From AC-56 sp963798705 (GTDB taxonomy: Bacteria > Actinomycetota > Thermoleophilia > Solirubrobacterales > 70-9), in assembly GCA_963798705.1 (NCBI GenBank), contig CAWCTW010000003.1, positions 372,001-436,000 on the forward strand: a stretch of DNA of 64,000 bases, in the 5' to 3' direction. Made by a program: the position numbers and the translations under genes. Within the stretch, counting starts at the first letter, position 1; each line of letters starts with the position of its first letter. Below are positions 17,756-25,566 of this stretch, in pieces. The notes under the pieces were generated by a model that searched no databases, was not told the DNA's origin, and saw only the letters and a list, made by a program, of their open reading frames with translations.

Positions 17756-18633
17756 CCGAACCATTCGCGGATCGGCTCGCCGCCCTCGTCGAGGAGCGGC
17801 GCAGCCAGGTCTGCCTCGGCCTGGATCCGGACCCGGCGACCCTTGCTCCCGACGCCGGCAAGGGCGAGGGTGACGCCGCCGCCCGGGCCGCGGCGGGCGT
17901 GGCGGCGAGCTGTCGGTCACTGATCGACCGCGCCGGAGGCGCGTGCGTTGCCGCCAAGCTTCAGCTCGCGTGCTTCGAGCGCCTCGGGGCCGCTGGGTGG
18001 GCCGCGCTCGAGAGCACCGCCGGCGCGGTGCGCGAGGCGGGTCTCCTCGTGATCGCCGATGGCAAGCGGGGAGACGTCCCGGTCAGTGCCGCCGCCTATG
18101 GCCAGGCCCTGTTCGGCTCGACGCCGACCCCATGGGGTGACGTTCCGGGGCTGGACGCGGATGCCGCCACGGTGAACCCGTTGCCGGGGGGCGACGCCCT
18201 GGACCTCATGATCGAGGCCGCGAGGTCCTCCGGCGCGGGAGTGTTCTGCCTGGTTCGCACTTCGAACCCGGGCGCCGCCGACCTGTTCGACGCGCCCGCA
18301 CCGGAGGCGCCGCTGTATGAGCGCATCGCCGCTCTGGTGGCTGAGCGAGCCGAGGCGCTCGCCGGTAGCTCGGGGCTCTCCGGGGTTGGCGCGGTGGTGG
18401 GCGCAACCGAGCCGCGCCATCTCGGCGCGCTCAGGGAGCTGATGCCGGCCGCCGTCTTCCTTGTCCCTGGAGTGGGGGCGCAGGGTGGCAGGGCGGCGGA
18501 TCTCGGCCCCGCGTTTGGCGCGCATCCGGCCTCGGCCCTGGTGACGGCGTCGCGATCGATCGCCGGAGCGCCCGATCCGGCGCGGGCGGCCGAGGCACTT
18601 CGTGAGGAGCTCTGGCGGGTCTGCGGCGCGTGA
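17752..18633 (+). CDS. pyrF: Orotidine 5'-phosphate decarboxylase (type 2 PyrF)
   Basis: Converts OMP to UMP in pyrimidine synthesis. The N-terminal strand VCLGLDPDP and the catalytic DGKRGDVPVSAAAYG (Lys/Asp charge network) identify the subfamily-2 enzyme. PLPGGDALDLMIEAA and FLVPGVGAQGG are the later phosphate-binding elements. No ATG, GTG or TTG occurs in frame between the upstream in-frame region and the essential GLDP strand. The first usable codon is CTG at 17752, which forms a CTGA overlap with the HU stop. That gives 293 residues, normal for the family. GTG at 17899 would delete the GLDP strand and is rejected. Confidence 0.88.
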   Translation: MTEPFADRLAALVEERRSQVCLGLDPDPATLAPDAGKGEGDAAARAAAGVAASCRSLIDRAGGACVAAKLQLACFERLGAAGWAALESTAGAVREAGLLVIADGKRGDVPVSAAAYGQALFGSTPTPWGDVPGLDADAATVNPLPGGDALDLMIEAARSSGAGVFCLVRTSNPGAADLFDAPAPEAPLYERIAALVAERAEALAGSSGLSGVGAVVGATEPRHLGALRELMPAAVFLVPGVGAQGGRAADLGPAFGAHPASALVTASRSIAGAPDPARAAEALREELWRVCGA

Positions 18634-18722
18634 TGTAGCGGTGCCGGTCAGAGTGGGCGCCCGATTGCCTTGCCCGGCGAGCGGGCAGTTCGCCATGTCT
18701 CGCCGTCTACCATCCGGAGCCC

Positions 18723-19043
18723 GTGGCCAGGATCCTCGCGGTGATGGCGCTCGTGATCGCGGCGATCGTGGTGATCGTCGTCGTCGCCTCGTCCCTCGGC
18801 GGCTCCGACGAGTCGTCGAATGGCGGCGGGGGCTCCACCGCCTCGAACGGGCAGAAGGAGCACCACGACAAGTACTACGTGGTGCAACCCGGGGACACGT
18901 TCGCCGGCATCGCCGCGAAGGAGGGCTTCTCCGTCACCCGCCTCGAGAAGCTCAACCCCAAGCTCGATACCCAGCTCCTGCCGGAGAAGGGATGCATAAA
19001 CCTGGTCCCCGAGGGCTGCAAGATCCTGGCCGAGGGCGGTTGA
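18723..19043 (+). CDS. Membrane-anchored LysM peptidoglycan-binding protein
   Basis: A 106-residue protein. The N-terminal helix (ILAVMALVIAAIVVIVVVAS) acts as anchor or signal, followed by a Gly/Ser linker. A single LysM domain runs from YYVVQPGDTFAGIAAKEGFS to NLVPEGCKIL. LysM binds N-acetylglucosamine-containing wall polymers. The start is GTG at 18723. Its stop overlaps the start of the next gene, a D,D-carboxypeptidase (TTGA), so the two wall proteins are made together. Confidence 0.85.
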   Translation: MARILAVMALVIAAIVVIVVVASSLGGSDESSNGGGGSTASNGQKEHHDKYYVVQPGDTFAGIAAKEGFSVTRLEKLNPKLDTQLLPEKGCINLVPEGCKILAEGG

Positions 19044-20269
19044 GCTCACCCGGGTCGCGGGCGCGGGGAATCGCGTGCATCGCGCTGACCGTGGCGCTGG
19101 CGCTGCTGCCGGTTACCAAGGCCCGTGCGGATGCGCCGCCGAAGCCTCCCGAGATCTCGGCGCGCGCCTGGCTCCTTCTCGACGCCGGCGACCGTACCCG
19201 CCTCGCCGCGCACGATCCCGATACCTCGCTTGCGATGGCCAGCACGACCAAGCTGATGACCGCCTACCTCGCGTTTCGCCGGCTGCCGCTCGACCGGGAC
19301 CTCACGGCGCCCGCCTACCACCCGATCACCGGGGAATCCCTCCTGGGCCTCCAAGCCGGTGAGCGCATCTCCGTGCACGATCTGCTCTACGGGCTGCTGC
19401 TGCCGAGTGGCAACGACGCGGCGGTGACGCTCGCCGACGGCGTCGCGGGGTCCACCGGCGCCTTCGTCCGTGAGATGAACCGAGCCGCGAGACGTCTCGG
19501 CCTCGACGAGACCAGCTACGCGAACCCCATCGGCCTCGATGCGCCGGGGAACTACACGAGCCCCCGGGATCTGGCTGACCTCACGCTGACCCTGCGACGC
19601 AACGAGCTGTTTCGGCGCATCGTCGACACGCCCCGGATCACCCTCGAGACGGGCGATCACCCCCGCACGATCGAGAACCGCAACGATCTCCTGCTCTCAC
19701 ACTCGTGGATCAACGGGGTGAAGACCGGCTACACGCCCGAGGCCGGCAACGTGCTGGTCGCGTCGGGGACGCGCAAGGGGGTCACGCTCGTGTCGGTGGT
19801 GATGGGGGCACCGAGCATCGGGGCGCGGGACGACGACGCGCTCGCGCTGCTCGACTACGGCTTCTCGCTGTACCGGCGCCAGGCGGCTGTCCGCGACGGG
19901 GAGCGGCTGGGCTTCGCGGAGGTCTCGAACGCGGACGCGCGGGTCCCGCTCGTTGCCAGCGACGGGGTCAACGCCACGGTGCGCCGGGGCCAGAGCGTGG
20001 CGGTCGCCCTGAGGGCGCCGAGCTCGATCGAGGCGCCGATCCACCGTGGCGAGCGATTGGGCGTGGCCACCGCCGTGCTCGCCGGCGAGCCGGTCGGGCG
20101 GGTGCCCGTGGTCGCGGCGCGAAGCGTGCGGCCCGCGAGCGGATCGCTCGTGGCGCAGGTGGACGACGCAATTCCCGGTCCACGGCTCGTCGTCTGGTTG
20201 CTGGTGGTCGCGCTGGCGGCGATCGTGATACTGATTGCCGCGGCGCTGGCCGGGCGGCGCTCGGGGTGA
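19040..20269 (+). CDS. D-alanyl-D-alanine carboxypeptidase (peptidase S11)
   Basis: A 409-residue penicillin-binding protein that trims pentapeptide stems outside the membrane. The signal peptide is GIACIALTVALALLPVTKARADA. The three active-site motifs are present: STTK (Ser68, Lys71), SGN (Ser123) and KTG (228-230). The last 30 residues form a membrane anchor (VVWLLVVALAAIVILIAAAL). The start is TTG at 19040 in a TTGA overlap with the LysM gene. The frame continues upstream without similarity, so this start also best fits the signal peptide. Confidence 0.92.
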   Translation: MSSPGSRARGIACIALTVALALLPVTKARADAPPKPPEISARAWLLLDAGDRTRLAAHDPDTSLAMASTTKLMTAYLAFRRLPLDRDLTAPAYHPITGESLLGLQAGERISVHDLLYGLLLPSGNDAAVTLADGVAGSTGAFVREMNRAARRLGLDETSYANPIGLDAPGNYTSPRDLADLTLTLRRNELFRRIVDTPRITLETGDHPRTIENRNDLLLSHSWINGVKTGYTPEAGNVLVASGTRKGVTLVSVVMGAPSIGARDDDALALLDYGFSLYRRQAAVRDGERLGFAEVSNADARVPLVASDGVNATVRRGQSVAVALRAPSSIEAPIHRGERLGVATAVLAGEPVGRVPVVAARSVRPASGSLVAQVDDAIPGPRLVVWLLVVALAAIVILIAAALAGRRSG

Positions 20270-20328
20270 CCTCGCCGCCGGTGCACTAAGGTCGTTGGCG
20301 AAAGGTCACACGGAGGCGAGGGCTGGTA

Positions 20329-21288
20329 GTGATCCTGACGGTTACGTTGAACGCAGCGATCGACCGGACGGTCGCGGTTCCGAGCTTGAGGCTTGGCCGG
20401 CGGCACCGGGCCGTGGAATCTCGAACGGTGGCCGGTGGCAAGGGGGTGAACGTCGCCCGGGCATTGAGACTGGTCGGCAGGCCCGTGATCGCGACCGGGC
20501 TGGCCGGCGGCCCGACCGGCGCCCGCATCCTCGAGCTGCTCACGGAGGAATCGGTCCTCAACGACTTCACCACGATCGAGGGCGAGTCGCGCACGAATCT
20601 CGCGATCGTCGATCCGACCTCCGGCGAGCAGACGGAGATCAACGAGCGCGGCCCGGAGATCGGCGCCGACGAGGTCGAGCGGTTCGTGGAGAAGCTGCTC
20701 TATCTCGCCAAGGGGGCGAGCCTGTGCGTTCTCGCCGGCACCCTGCCGCCGGGAATCGACCCGGCCCTCTATGCGCAGCTCGTGGGCGAGCTGCGCCGCC
20801 TCGGCGTCCAGGTCCTGCTGGACACCGAGGGAGAGCCCATGCGCCTCGGCCTGCGAGCCGAGCCCGCCGTGGTCGCGCCGAACGTCGAGGAGGCGGAGGC
20901 CGCGGTTGGTCACGAGTTCAACGACGCCGACGACCTGGCGCTCGGGCTGGCCAGCCTGCTGGAGATGGGGGCCCGAGAGGCGATCATCACCCGGCCCGCG
21001 GGCTGCGTGGCGATCATGGCCGAGGACGGGACCCGCCGCCGCTACGAGGTCGAGATCGAGCCGCTCGAGCCGGTCTCGGGAGTGGGCTCGGGCGACTGCT
21101 TCCTCGCCGGCTACGTGGCGGCCCGCTACGAGGGCGCCGCGCCACGGGAGTGCCTGGCGTTCGGCGTCGCCTGCGGAGCCGAGTCCACCCAGCACTTCGG
21201 CGCGGGCACTCTCAACGCGCGGGACGCCGAGCGCCTGCTGTCGCGCGTCGAGGTGCGGGAGGTGGACGTGCCGGCCGGGGTGCGGTAG
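20329..21288 (+). CDS. PfkB-family hexose kinase (1-phosphofructokinase-like)
   Basis: A 319-residue sugar kinase of the FruK/LacC/PfkB subgroup. ILTVTLNAAIDRTVAV opens the fold. VAGGKGVNVARALRLVG binds the sugar and GVGSGDCFLAGYVAA is the ATP/anion-hole motif with the catalytic Asp. NERGPEI and the APNVEEAE segment are also characteristic. Whether it acts on fructose 1-phosphate, fructose 6-phosphate or tagatose 6-phosphate cannot be decided; no PTS gene is adjacent. The start is GTG at 20329. Confidence 0.88.
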   Translation: MILTVTLNAAIDRTVAVPSLRLGRRHRAVESRTVAGGKGVNVARALRLVGRPVIATGLAGGPTGARILELLTEESVLNDFTTIEGESRTNLAIVDPTSGEQTEINERGPEIGADEVERFVEKLLYLAKGASLCVLAGTLPPGIDPALYAQLVGELRRLGVQVLLDTEGEPMRLGLRAEPAVVAPNVEEAEAAVGHEFNDADDLALGLASLLEMGAREAIITRPAGCVAIMAEDGTRRRYEVEIEPLEPVSGVGSGDCFLAGYVAARYEGAAPRECLAFGVACGAESTQHFGAGTLNARDAERLLSRVEVREVDVPAGVR

Positions 21289-21320
21289 GACCAGCCCGGC
21301 TGAGCGACGCCCACCCGCCG

Positions 21321-21366
21321 CGATGGGTGGAAAACGGCCCCTATGGGGCGGGTAATCCATCCATCG
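21321..21366. repeat. 46-bp palindromic element, copy 1
   Basis: An intergenic inverted repeat. The outer arms are CGATGGGTGGA and TCCATCCATCG, which pair almost completely. The inner arms are GCCCC and GGGGC around a TAT loop. Three related copies at 41495, 42478 and 53157 have the same or nearly the same length. This copy lies between convergent genes and could also act as a bidirectional terminator, though it lacks a T-run. Confidence 0.75.
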
Positions 21367-21388
21367 CCGACCCCGCAGCCGGGCAGCC

Positions 21389-22273
21389 TCACGAACCTAC
21401 GTAGTTCACGTGCCACCACTCGCTTGACGCCTCGGTCTTGGCCCACCCGTAGGTGGCGCCGATCGCGTCGATGACGTCGGCCATGGCCGGGTCGGCTATG
21501 TCCAGCGCTGCTCCGTACTCATGCGATGACGTTCCCGGGGGCGCGGCGAGCGGGCCGCCCCCGGAGACGTAGAGGTCGTAGAGGGAGAGCTGCTGGCCGT
21601 ACGAGCGATAGGCGGAGAGCGGGCCCGCCGGGTAGAGGTCGATACCGTACGCGCTCAGCGATGCCTGGCGCATCGCGTTCCAGTTGGCCGCAGCGTTGGA
21701 TGCCAGGTAGGCCTCGCCCGACGGGCAGGAGGGGCAGTAGATCGGCGACGTCCACAACGGATGCTCCTCCGCTGCCGGCGCCGTCGGGGCGCTCGGCGCC
21801 GGGGTGGACGCCGTGGCGCTCGTCGTCGCGGACGAGCCCGGCGACGGGATCGTGATCGACTGCCCGGAGATGAGCAGCGCGTCCGCGGACAGGCCGTTGC
21901 CGGCGGCGAGCGTGTACGACGAGATCCCGTTGGCGGCAGCGAGCGACGAAAGGCTCTCGCCGGGCTGGACGACGTGCGCCACGCCGGAGGCCGTGGCACC
22001 CGACGACTCGGTCGACGTCGTGCTCGCGCTCGTGAGCGCCGCGACCCCCGCCTCCTCGGACGGGATCTCGACCGTCTCGCCCACGTACACCTGCGAGTCC
22101 GCGGACAGGCCGTTGAAGGCGGCGAGCGTCTCGGTAGTGAAGTTGTTGGCGGCGGCGATCGACCAGAGGGTCTCTCCGGGGAGCACGGTGTGCGGGACCG
22201 CTGCTCCCGCAGCGGTCGCGAAGGTGGCGAGGAAGGCCGCCGCCACGCATAGGACTCTCACGAAAACGGACAT
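21389..22273 (-). CDS. Secreted LysM-LysM-M15 (VanY-like) peptidase
   Basis: A 294-residue wall hydrolase. A signal peptide (VRVLCVAAAFLATFATAAGA) is followed by two LysM domains (PHTVLPGETLWSIAAANNF, AHVVQPGESLSSLAAANGI). A Thr/Ala/Pro linker leads to an M15-type carboxypeptidase domain with zinc ligands in GTSSHEYGAALDI and WWHVNYV. It would cleave D-alanyl-D-alanine bonds in peptidoglycan. ATG at 22273 follows AGGAGG; the frame extends 39 codons further up without signal-like sequence. The leader on this strand is about 110 bases to the next conserved feature, suggesting post-transcriptional control, but no aptamer could be confirmed. Confidence 0.87.
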   Translation of the reverse strand: MSVFVRVLCVAAAFLATFATAAGAAVPHTVLPGETLWSIAAANNFTTETLAAFNGLSADSQVYVGETVEIPSEEAGVAALTSASTTSTESSGATASGVAHVVQPGESLSSLAAANGISSYTLAAGNGLSADALLISGQSITIPSPGSSATTSATASTPAPSAPTAPAAEEHPLWTSPIYCPSCPSGEAYLASNAAANWNAMRQASLSAYGIDLYPAGPLSAYRSYGQQLSLYDLYVSGGGPLAAPPGTSSHEYGAALDIADPAMADVIDAIGATYGWAKTEASSEWWHVNYVGS

Positions 22274-22454
22274 CGGCCACGCCTCCTGGTCGCTGCCATC
22301 CCTGGAGGTCTCGGGCCCGTCCATGCGCCCCTGACCCGTCTGCGTTTTCGCTTTCGGCGGCCGTTCCTCCCCGTGAAGGGAAGCCTGCACCCGGTGCTAG
22401 CATTGCCGAGGCCTTGAAAACGCCGGGCCGAGACTCGCAATACGCGCACTTTTC

Positions 22455-22477
22455 GCCTCGTTTGACGAGGCTTTTTT
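22455..22477 (+). terminator. Rho-independent terminator upstream of guaB3
   Basis: A perfect GCCTCG / CGAGGC stem with a five-base TTTGA loop is followed immediately by six T residues. No gene on this strand ends nearby: the preceding sequence is the divergent leader of the M15 peptidase. It therefore either stops a short leader transcript heading into guaB3 (attenuation) or an unannotated small RNA. Confidence 0.8.
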
Positions 22478-22512
22478 CGTCCGCGACCGGGCCTAGCCTG
22501 AATCTTTACCGG

Positions 22513-22663
22513 AACCAGCAACGGCACCAGCCAGTTTCGGGGCTAAAGCCCCTCACTAACAACAACCAGCAACGGCACCAGCCAGTTTCGGGGCTAAAGC
22601 CCCTCACTAACAACAACCAGCAACGGCACCAGCCAGTTTCGGGGCTAAAGCCCCTCACTAACA
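22513..22663. repeat. Three tandem 51-bp hairpin repeats in the guaB3 leader
   Basis: Three essentially identical copies with a period of exactly 51 bases start at 22513, 22564 and 22615. Each holds GGGGCTAAAGCCCC, a self-complementary hairpin, flanked by CCAGTTT and CTCACTAAC. The array ends 18 bases before the guaB3 start. Because 51 is a multiple of three, one frame reads a 17-residue repeat, but base composition and lack of a good start argue for a non-coding VNTR-like array. Confidence 0.9.
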
Positions 22664-22681
22664 GATACTGAGGAGCTACGC

Positions 22682-23887
22682 ATGGAAGTCGAGATCGGAC
22701 GCGGCAAGAAGGGCAGGCGGGCTTACGGGTTCGACGACATCGCGATCGTGCCGTCCCGGCGGACGCGAGATCCCGAGGACATCGACATCACCTGGACGCT
22801 CGGCCCCTACCGGTTCGAGCTCCCGGTCCTGGCCTCGGCGATGGACGGCGTCGTGAGCCCCCAGAGCGCCGGCGCGATGGGCAAGCTCGGCGGCCTGGCC
22901 GTCCTGAACCTCGAGGGCATCTGGTCCCGCTACGAGGACGCCGCCGCCCAGCTCGAGAGGATCGCCGCCGCCCAGCCTTCGGTTGCGACGCGCACGATGC
23001 AGGAGATCTACAGCGAGCCCGTGAAGCCGGAGCTGATCGCGCGCCGGGTGGAGGAGATCAAGGCCCAGGGCGTCGTGGCGGCCGGCTCGCTCACGCCGCA
23101 GCGGGTCACCGAGCACTACGAGGTCGCGCTCGAGGCGGGGTTGGACATCCTCGTCATTCAGGGGACCGTGATCTCCGCCGAGCACGTCTCCTCGAGGTCC
23201 GAGCCGCTGAACCTGAAGGAGTTCACCGCCGAGGTTCCGGTGCCCTGCATCGTCGGCGGCTGCGCCTCTTACTCGACCGCGCTGCACCTGATGCGCACCG
23301 GCGCCGTCGGGGTGCTCGTCGGTGTCGGCCCCGGCGCGGCCTGCACCACCCGCGGGGTCCTCGGCATCGGCGTGCCGCAGGCCACGGCCATCGCCGACGT
23401 GGCCGCCGCCCGTTCCCAGCATATGCTCGAGACGGGCGAGTACTGCAACGTCATCGCCGACGGCGGCATGCGCACCGGCGGCGACGTCTCGAAGGCCATC
23501 GCCTGCGGCGCCGACGCGGTGATGATCGGGTCCCCGCTCGCCCGTGCCGAAGAGGCGCCGGGCGAGGGATACCACTGGGGAATGGCGACGTTCCATCCCT
23601 CGCTGCCACGTGGCGCCCGCGTGGCTACGGTCCAAGACGGCACCCTCGACCAGATCCTGCTCGGTCCGGCTCAGGAGAACGACGGCACGTTCAACCTGGT
23701 CGGCGCCCTGCGGACCTCCATGGCCACCTGCGGCTACGAGGACATTCGCGACTTCCAGCGAGCGGAGGTCATGGTCGCGCCCGCGCTTCAAACCGAGGGC
23801 AAGAGGCTTCAGCGCGAGCAGTCCGTGGGCATGGGCTCGAACGGACGCGCCGCGGTGGCGGCCGGAGTAGCAGTCAGCGATGACTGA
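22682..23887 (+). CDS. guaB3: GuaB3-type IMP dehydrogenase-related protein
   Basis: A 401-residue TIM-barrel enzyme of the IMP dehydrogenase/GMP reductase superfamily. It lacks the CBS domain pair of ordinary GuaB, as in the GuaB3 group. The catalytic loop GVGPGAACTTRGVLGIG holds Cys221; ADGGMRTGGDVSKAIACG and GSPLARAEEAPG bind phosphate. Substrate use (IMP or a related nucleotide) is not settled for all members. The ATG follows GAGGAG. Eight bases overlap guaA, supporting a role in GMP supply. The leader carries a terminator and three hairpin repeats. Confidence 0.9.
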   Translation: MEVEIGRGKKGRRAYGFDDIAIVPSRRTRDPEDIDITWTLGPYRFELPVLASAMDGVVSPQSAGAMGKLGGLAVLNLEGIWSRYEDAAAQLERIAAAQPSVATRTMQEIYSEPVKPELIARRVEEIKAQGVVAAGSLTPQRVTEHYEVALEAGLDILVIQGTVISAEHVSSRSEPLNLKEFTAEVPVPCIVGGCASYSTALHLMRTGAVGVLVGVGPGAACTTRGVLGIGVPQATAIADVAAARSQHMLETGEYCNVIADGGMRTGGDVSKAIACGADAVMIGSPLARAEEAPGEGYHWGMATFHPSLPRGARVATVQDGTLDQILLGPAQENDGTFNLVGALRTSMATCGYEDIRDFQRAEVMVAPALQTEGKRLQREQSVGMGSNGRAAVAAGVAVSDD

Positions 23888-25526
23888 CGGCGCCGCGGTT
23901 CCGGCGACGCCGACCGCGGCAAAGGGTGTCACCGGGACGGAGCCGGTCTCCGCCGAGGCCGTCGACGTGCGCCCGCCTGAAACCGCTCGCGAGGAGGTGC
24001 TGGTCCTCGACTTCGGCGGCCAGTACTCGCAGCTGATCGCGCGCCGAATCCGCGAGTGCGGTGTGTTCGCGGAGCTCTTGCCTCATACCATCGGCTTCGA
24101 GCGCATCAGGCAGCGCCGCCCAGCCGCGCTCGTGCTGTCGGGCGGCCCCGCCTCGGTCTACTCGGAGGGCGCTCCCGAGCTTCGCCGGGAGCTGCTCGAG
24201 CTGGGCATTCCGGTGCTGGGCATCTGTTACGGGATGCAGGCGATGGTCCGTGTGCTCGGCGGTCGCGTGGAGGGCGCCGAGGCCGGCGAGTTCGGCCGCA
24301 CCCCGCTGGAGCTCGTCGATGGCGGTGGCCGGCTGCTGGCAGGCCTGCCCTCCGAGCAGCAGTGCTGGATGAGCCATCGTGACTGCGTGTTCGAGGCGCC
24401 GCCGGGTTTTTCCGCCCTGGCCTCCAGCCCGGGGTCGCCGGTGGCCGCGTGCGAGAGCCCTGAGCGGGCGCTCTACGGGATCCAGTTCCATCCCGAGGTC
24501 GTCCACACGCCATACGGCACCGAGATCCTCAAGCGCTTCCTCCGCGACGTCGCCGGGCTGACGGACACGTGGTCGCCGGCCTCGGTGATCACCGAGCAGG
24601 TCGAGCAGGTCCGGGCCCAGGTGGGCGACGGAGGCGTGATCTGCGGGCTGTCCGGCGGGGTGGACTCCGCGGTCGCGGCGGCACTGGTCCATCGCGCGGT
24701 GGGGGATCAGCTCACGTGTGTGCTGGTCGACCACGGACTCCTCCGCAAGAACGAGGCCGCGCAGGTCGTCGAGACGTTTCGCGATCGCGGCATCAAGCTG
24801 ATCGACGTCGACGTGACGGATCGGTTCCTCGATCGCCTCGCGGGCGTGATCGAGCCGGAGCGTAAGCGCAAGATCATCGGCGGGGAGTTCATCCGGGTCT
24901 TCGAGGAGGAGGCGGCGAAGCTCCCGGACGTACGCTTCCTCGTCCAGGGGACGCTGTACTCGGACGTGATCGAGTCGGGAGGCGACGGTCGCGCGGGCGC
25001 CGAGGTCATCAAGTCACATCACAACGTGGGCGGGTTGCCGGAGGACCTGGAGCTCGAGCTCGTGGAGCCGCTGCGGATGCTCTTCAAGGACGAGGTCAGG
25101 GCGGTCGGCTCGGAGCTGGACCTACCTGATCGGATCGTGTGGCGGCAGCCGTTCCCGGGGCCCGGCCTCGGTATCCGGATCGTCGGCGGGGAGGTGACCG
25201 GGGAGCGTCTCGAGATCCTGCGCGGTGCGGACGCGATCCTCCAGGAGGAGGTTCGCGCGGCCGGCCTTTATCGCGAGCTGTGGCAGTCGTTCTGCATACT
25301 CCCCGTCGTGCGTTCCGTGGGGGTGCAGGGCGACGGTCGAAGCTACGCCTATCCGATCGTGATCCGCGCCGTAACCTCCGACGACGCGATGACCGCTGAC
25401 TGGGCGCGGCTTCCCTACGACCTGCTGGAGCGGGTCTCGAACCGCATCATCAACGAGGTCACCGGTGTCAACCGGGTTGCCCTCGACATCTCGTCGAAGC
25501 CGCCCGCGACGATCGAGTGGGAGTAG
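23880..25526 (+). CDS. guaA: GMP synthase (glutamine-hydrolysing)
   Basis: A 548-residue enzyme converting XMP to GMP. The class-I amidotransferase domain carries GICYGMQ (Cys116) and the His/Glu pair in QFHPEVVHTP. The ATP-pyrophosphatase P-loop is LSGGVDSAVAAAL. The C-terminal dimerisation domain ends in the conserved DISSKPPATIEWE. An additional, weakly conserved 38-residue N-terminal segment precedes VLVLDFGGQYSQLI; an internal start there is possible. Translation is coupled to guaB3 by overlap. Confidence 0.96.
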   Translation: MTDGAAVPATPTAAKGVTGTEPVSAEAVDVRPPETAREEVLVLDFGGQYSQLIARRIRECGVFAELLPHTIGFERIRQRRPAALVLSGGPASVYSEGAPELRRELLELGIPVLGICYGMQAMVRVLGGRVEGAEAGEFGRTPLELVDGGGRLLAGLPSEQQCWMSHRDCVFEAPPGFSALASSPGSPVAACESPERALYGIQFHPEVVHTPYGTEILKRFLRDVAGLTDTWSPASVITEQVEQVRAQVGDGGVICGLSGGVDSAVAAALVHRAVGDQLTCVLVDHGLLRKNEAAQVVETFRDRGIKLIDVDVTDRFLDRLAGVIEPERKRKIIGGEFIRVFEEEAAKLPDVRFLVQGTLYSDVIESGGDGRAGAEVIKSHHNVGGLPEDLELELVEPLRMLFKDEVRAVGSELDLPDRIVWRQPFPGPGLGIRIVGGEVTGERLEILRGADAILQEEVRAAGLYRELWQSFCILPVVRSVGVQGDGRSYAYPIVIRAVTSDDAMTADWARLPYDLLERVSNRIINEVTGVNRVALDISSKPPATIEWE

Positions 25527-25566
25527 CGCCGCGCGGACATTCTCGGTCCCGCGGCCTCCCCGGCAG

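Noticed and set aside
17899..18633. GTG at 17899 as PyrF start
   Set aside because: It removes the conserved GLDPDP strand required for substrate binding.
22274..22400. A second c-di-AMP riboswitch ahead of the LysM/M15 peptidase
   Set aside because: Weak GGGGAGGAAC and GGCAGCGACC blocks are present, but the CAGCTAACC core is missing and the AGGAGG in question is simply the ribosome binding site.
22513..22663. Tandem repeats read as a CRISPR array
   Set aside because: The 51-bp units are contiguous with no unique spacers between repeats, and no cas gene is nearby.
22414..22671. An 85-codon ORF running through the 51-bp repeats
   Set aside because: TTG start without ribosome site, very biased composition and a repeat period of three by chance; a leader array explains it better.
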